Origin: Labilithrix luteola
GTDB lineage: Bacteria; Myxococcota_A; Polyangia; Polyangiales; Polyangiaceae
Direction of reading: 5' to 3'
DNA length: 6,052 nt
Assembly (NCBI GenBank): GCA_026225435.1
Contig: JAMFST010001240.1
Location: 1 to 6,052 of the forward strand
How positions within the stretch are numbered: position 1 is the stretch's first letter; each line of letters starts with the position of its first letter. The notes under the pieces are model-generated. The model had not been told where the DNA came from and did no database searches. It saw nothing but the letters and a program-made list of their open reading frames with translations. Of this stretch, positions 5,858 through 6,052 are shown one piece after another. Position numbers and translations under genes: made by a program.

Positions 5858-6052
5858 ACTCGTCGTCGTCCCCCATGTCCGTCGCCATCGTCGCCACGTC
5901 GCTCGTGCTCGTCTTCATCTGCCCTCGCAGCGCGAGCTGTTCCTCGCGTGCGAGCACCTCGAACGGCCCCTCGCGTCCGACGAAGCGTTGCAGGGTCGCC
6001 GTCACCAGCTCCTTCAGGTAGGCGAACGAGTAGCCGTCGGTGCTGGCGGCCA
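5856..6052 (-). CDS. AAA-family ATPase, C-terminal fragment (5' end outside window)
   Basis: Only the last 65 codons are present; the gene begins beyond the right edge. The visible protein starts AASTDGYSFAYLKELVTATL and ends '...TDMGDDDE'. The segment 'T(D/E)G(Y/F)SFAYLKEL' is typical of the small helical lid that follows the ATP-binding core of AAA ATPases (sensor-2 region, BCS1-like or similar). The Walker A and B motifs would lie outside the window and cannot be checked. The tail after the lid is short, charged and acidic at the end. It is the most upstream visible member of the run of same-strand genes, 21 nt before the SGNH hydrolase. Confidence 0.65.
   Translation of the reverse strand, partial: AASTDGYSFAYLKELVTATLQRFVGREGPFEVLAREEQLALRGQMKTSTSDVATMATDMGDDDE

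Overview
The window is very GC-rich and every credible gene lies on the minus strand. It reads like a chromosomal segment of a Myxococcota (delta-proteobacterial) genome, perhaps near Polyangiales or Sandaracinaceae. This is an inference from three things: the GC bias in third codon positions, the Asp/Gly/Ser-rich linkers with recurring 'DAG' triplets after the lipobox, and two lipoproteins in 6 kb. No RNA gene, CRISPR array, insertion sequence or phage gene is visible.

In transcription order (right to left) the layout is: (1) the C-terminal end of an AAA-family ATPase (5856-6052, cut by the window edge); (2) a GTG-started, exported SGNH/GDSL-type hydrolase (4878-5834); (3) a GTG-started, membrane-anchored metallo-beta-lactamase-fold hydrolase of the NAPE-PLD-like type (3688-4881), whose start overlaps the previous stop in a GTGA arrangement; (4) an unnamed lipoprotein with two c-type heme motifs (1864-3612); (5) a lipoprotein of the AcpA / phospholipase C-like phosphoesterase family (34-1779). 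Gaps are 21, -4, 75 and 84 nt, so genes 1-3 look translationally coupled. Genes 4 and 5 follow in the same direction and may be separate transcripts. There is no gene-free stretch longer than 300 bases.

The most striking observation is in gene 5. The two halves of its phosphoesterase domain are in reversed order. The segment that normally forms the C-terminal half (HHQPF, the EHP loop, the YDENGGHADHV metal motif, the conserved ENRWGL end) comes directly after the signal peptide and linker. It is joined by a Gly/Ser-rich linker to the segment that normally opens the protein (INHIVVV..ENHSFD, GGSFLNH). The gene then stops where the normal protein would continue into HHQPF. All expected catalytic residues are present, so this looks like a natural, probably functional circular permutation rather than a broken gene.

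Functionally, three of the four complete genes encode predicted envelope or exported hydrolases of ester or phosphodiester bonds, and the fourth is a probable diheme envelope lipoprotein. A link to lipid or phosphate-ester turnover at the cell surface is possible, but it rests only on family membership and adjacency.
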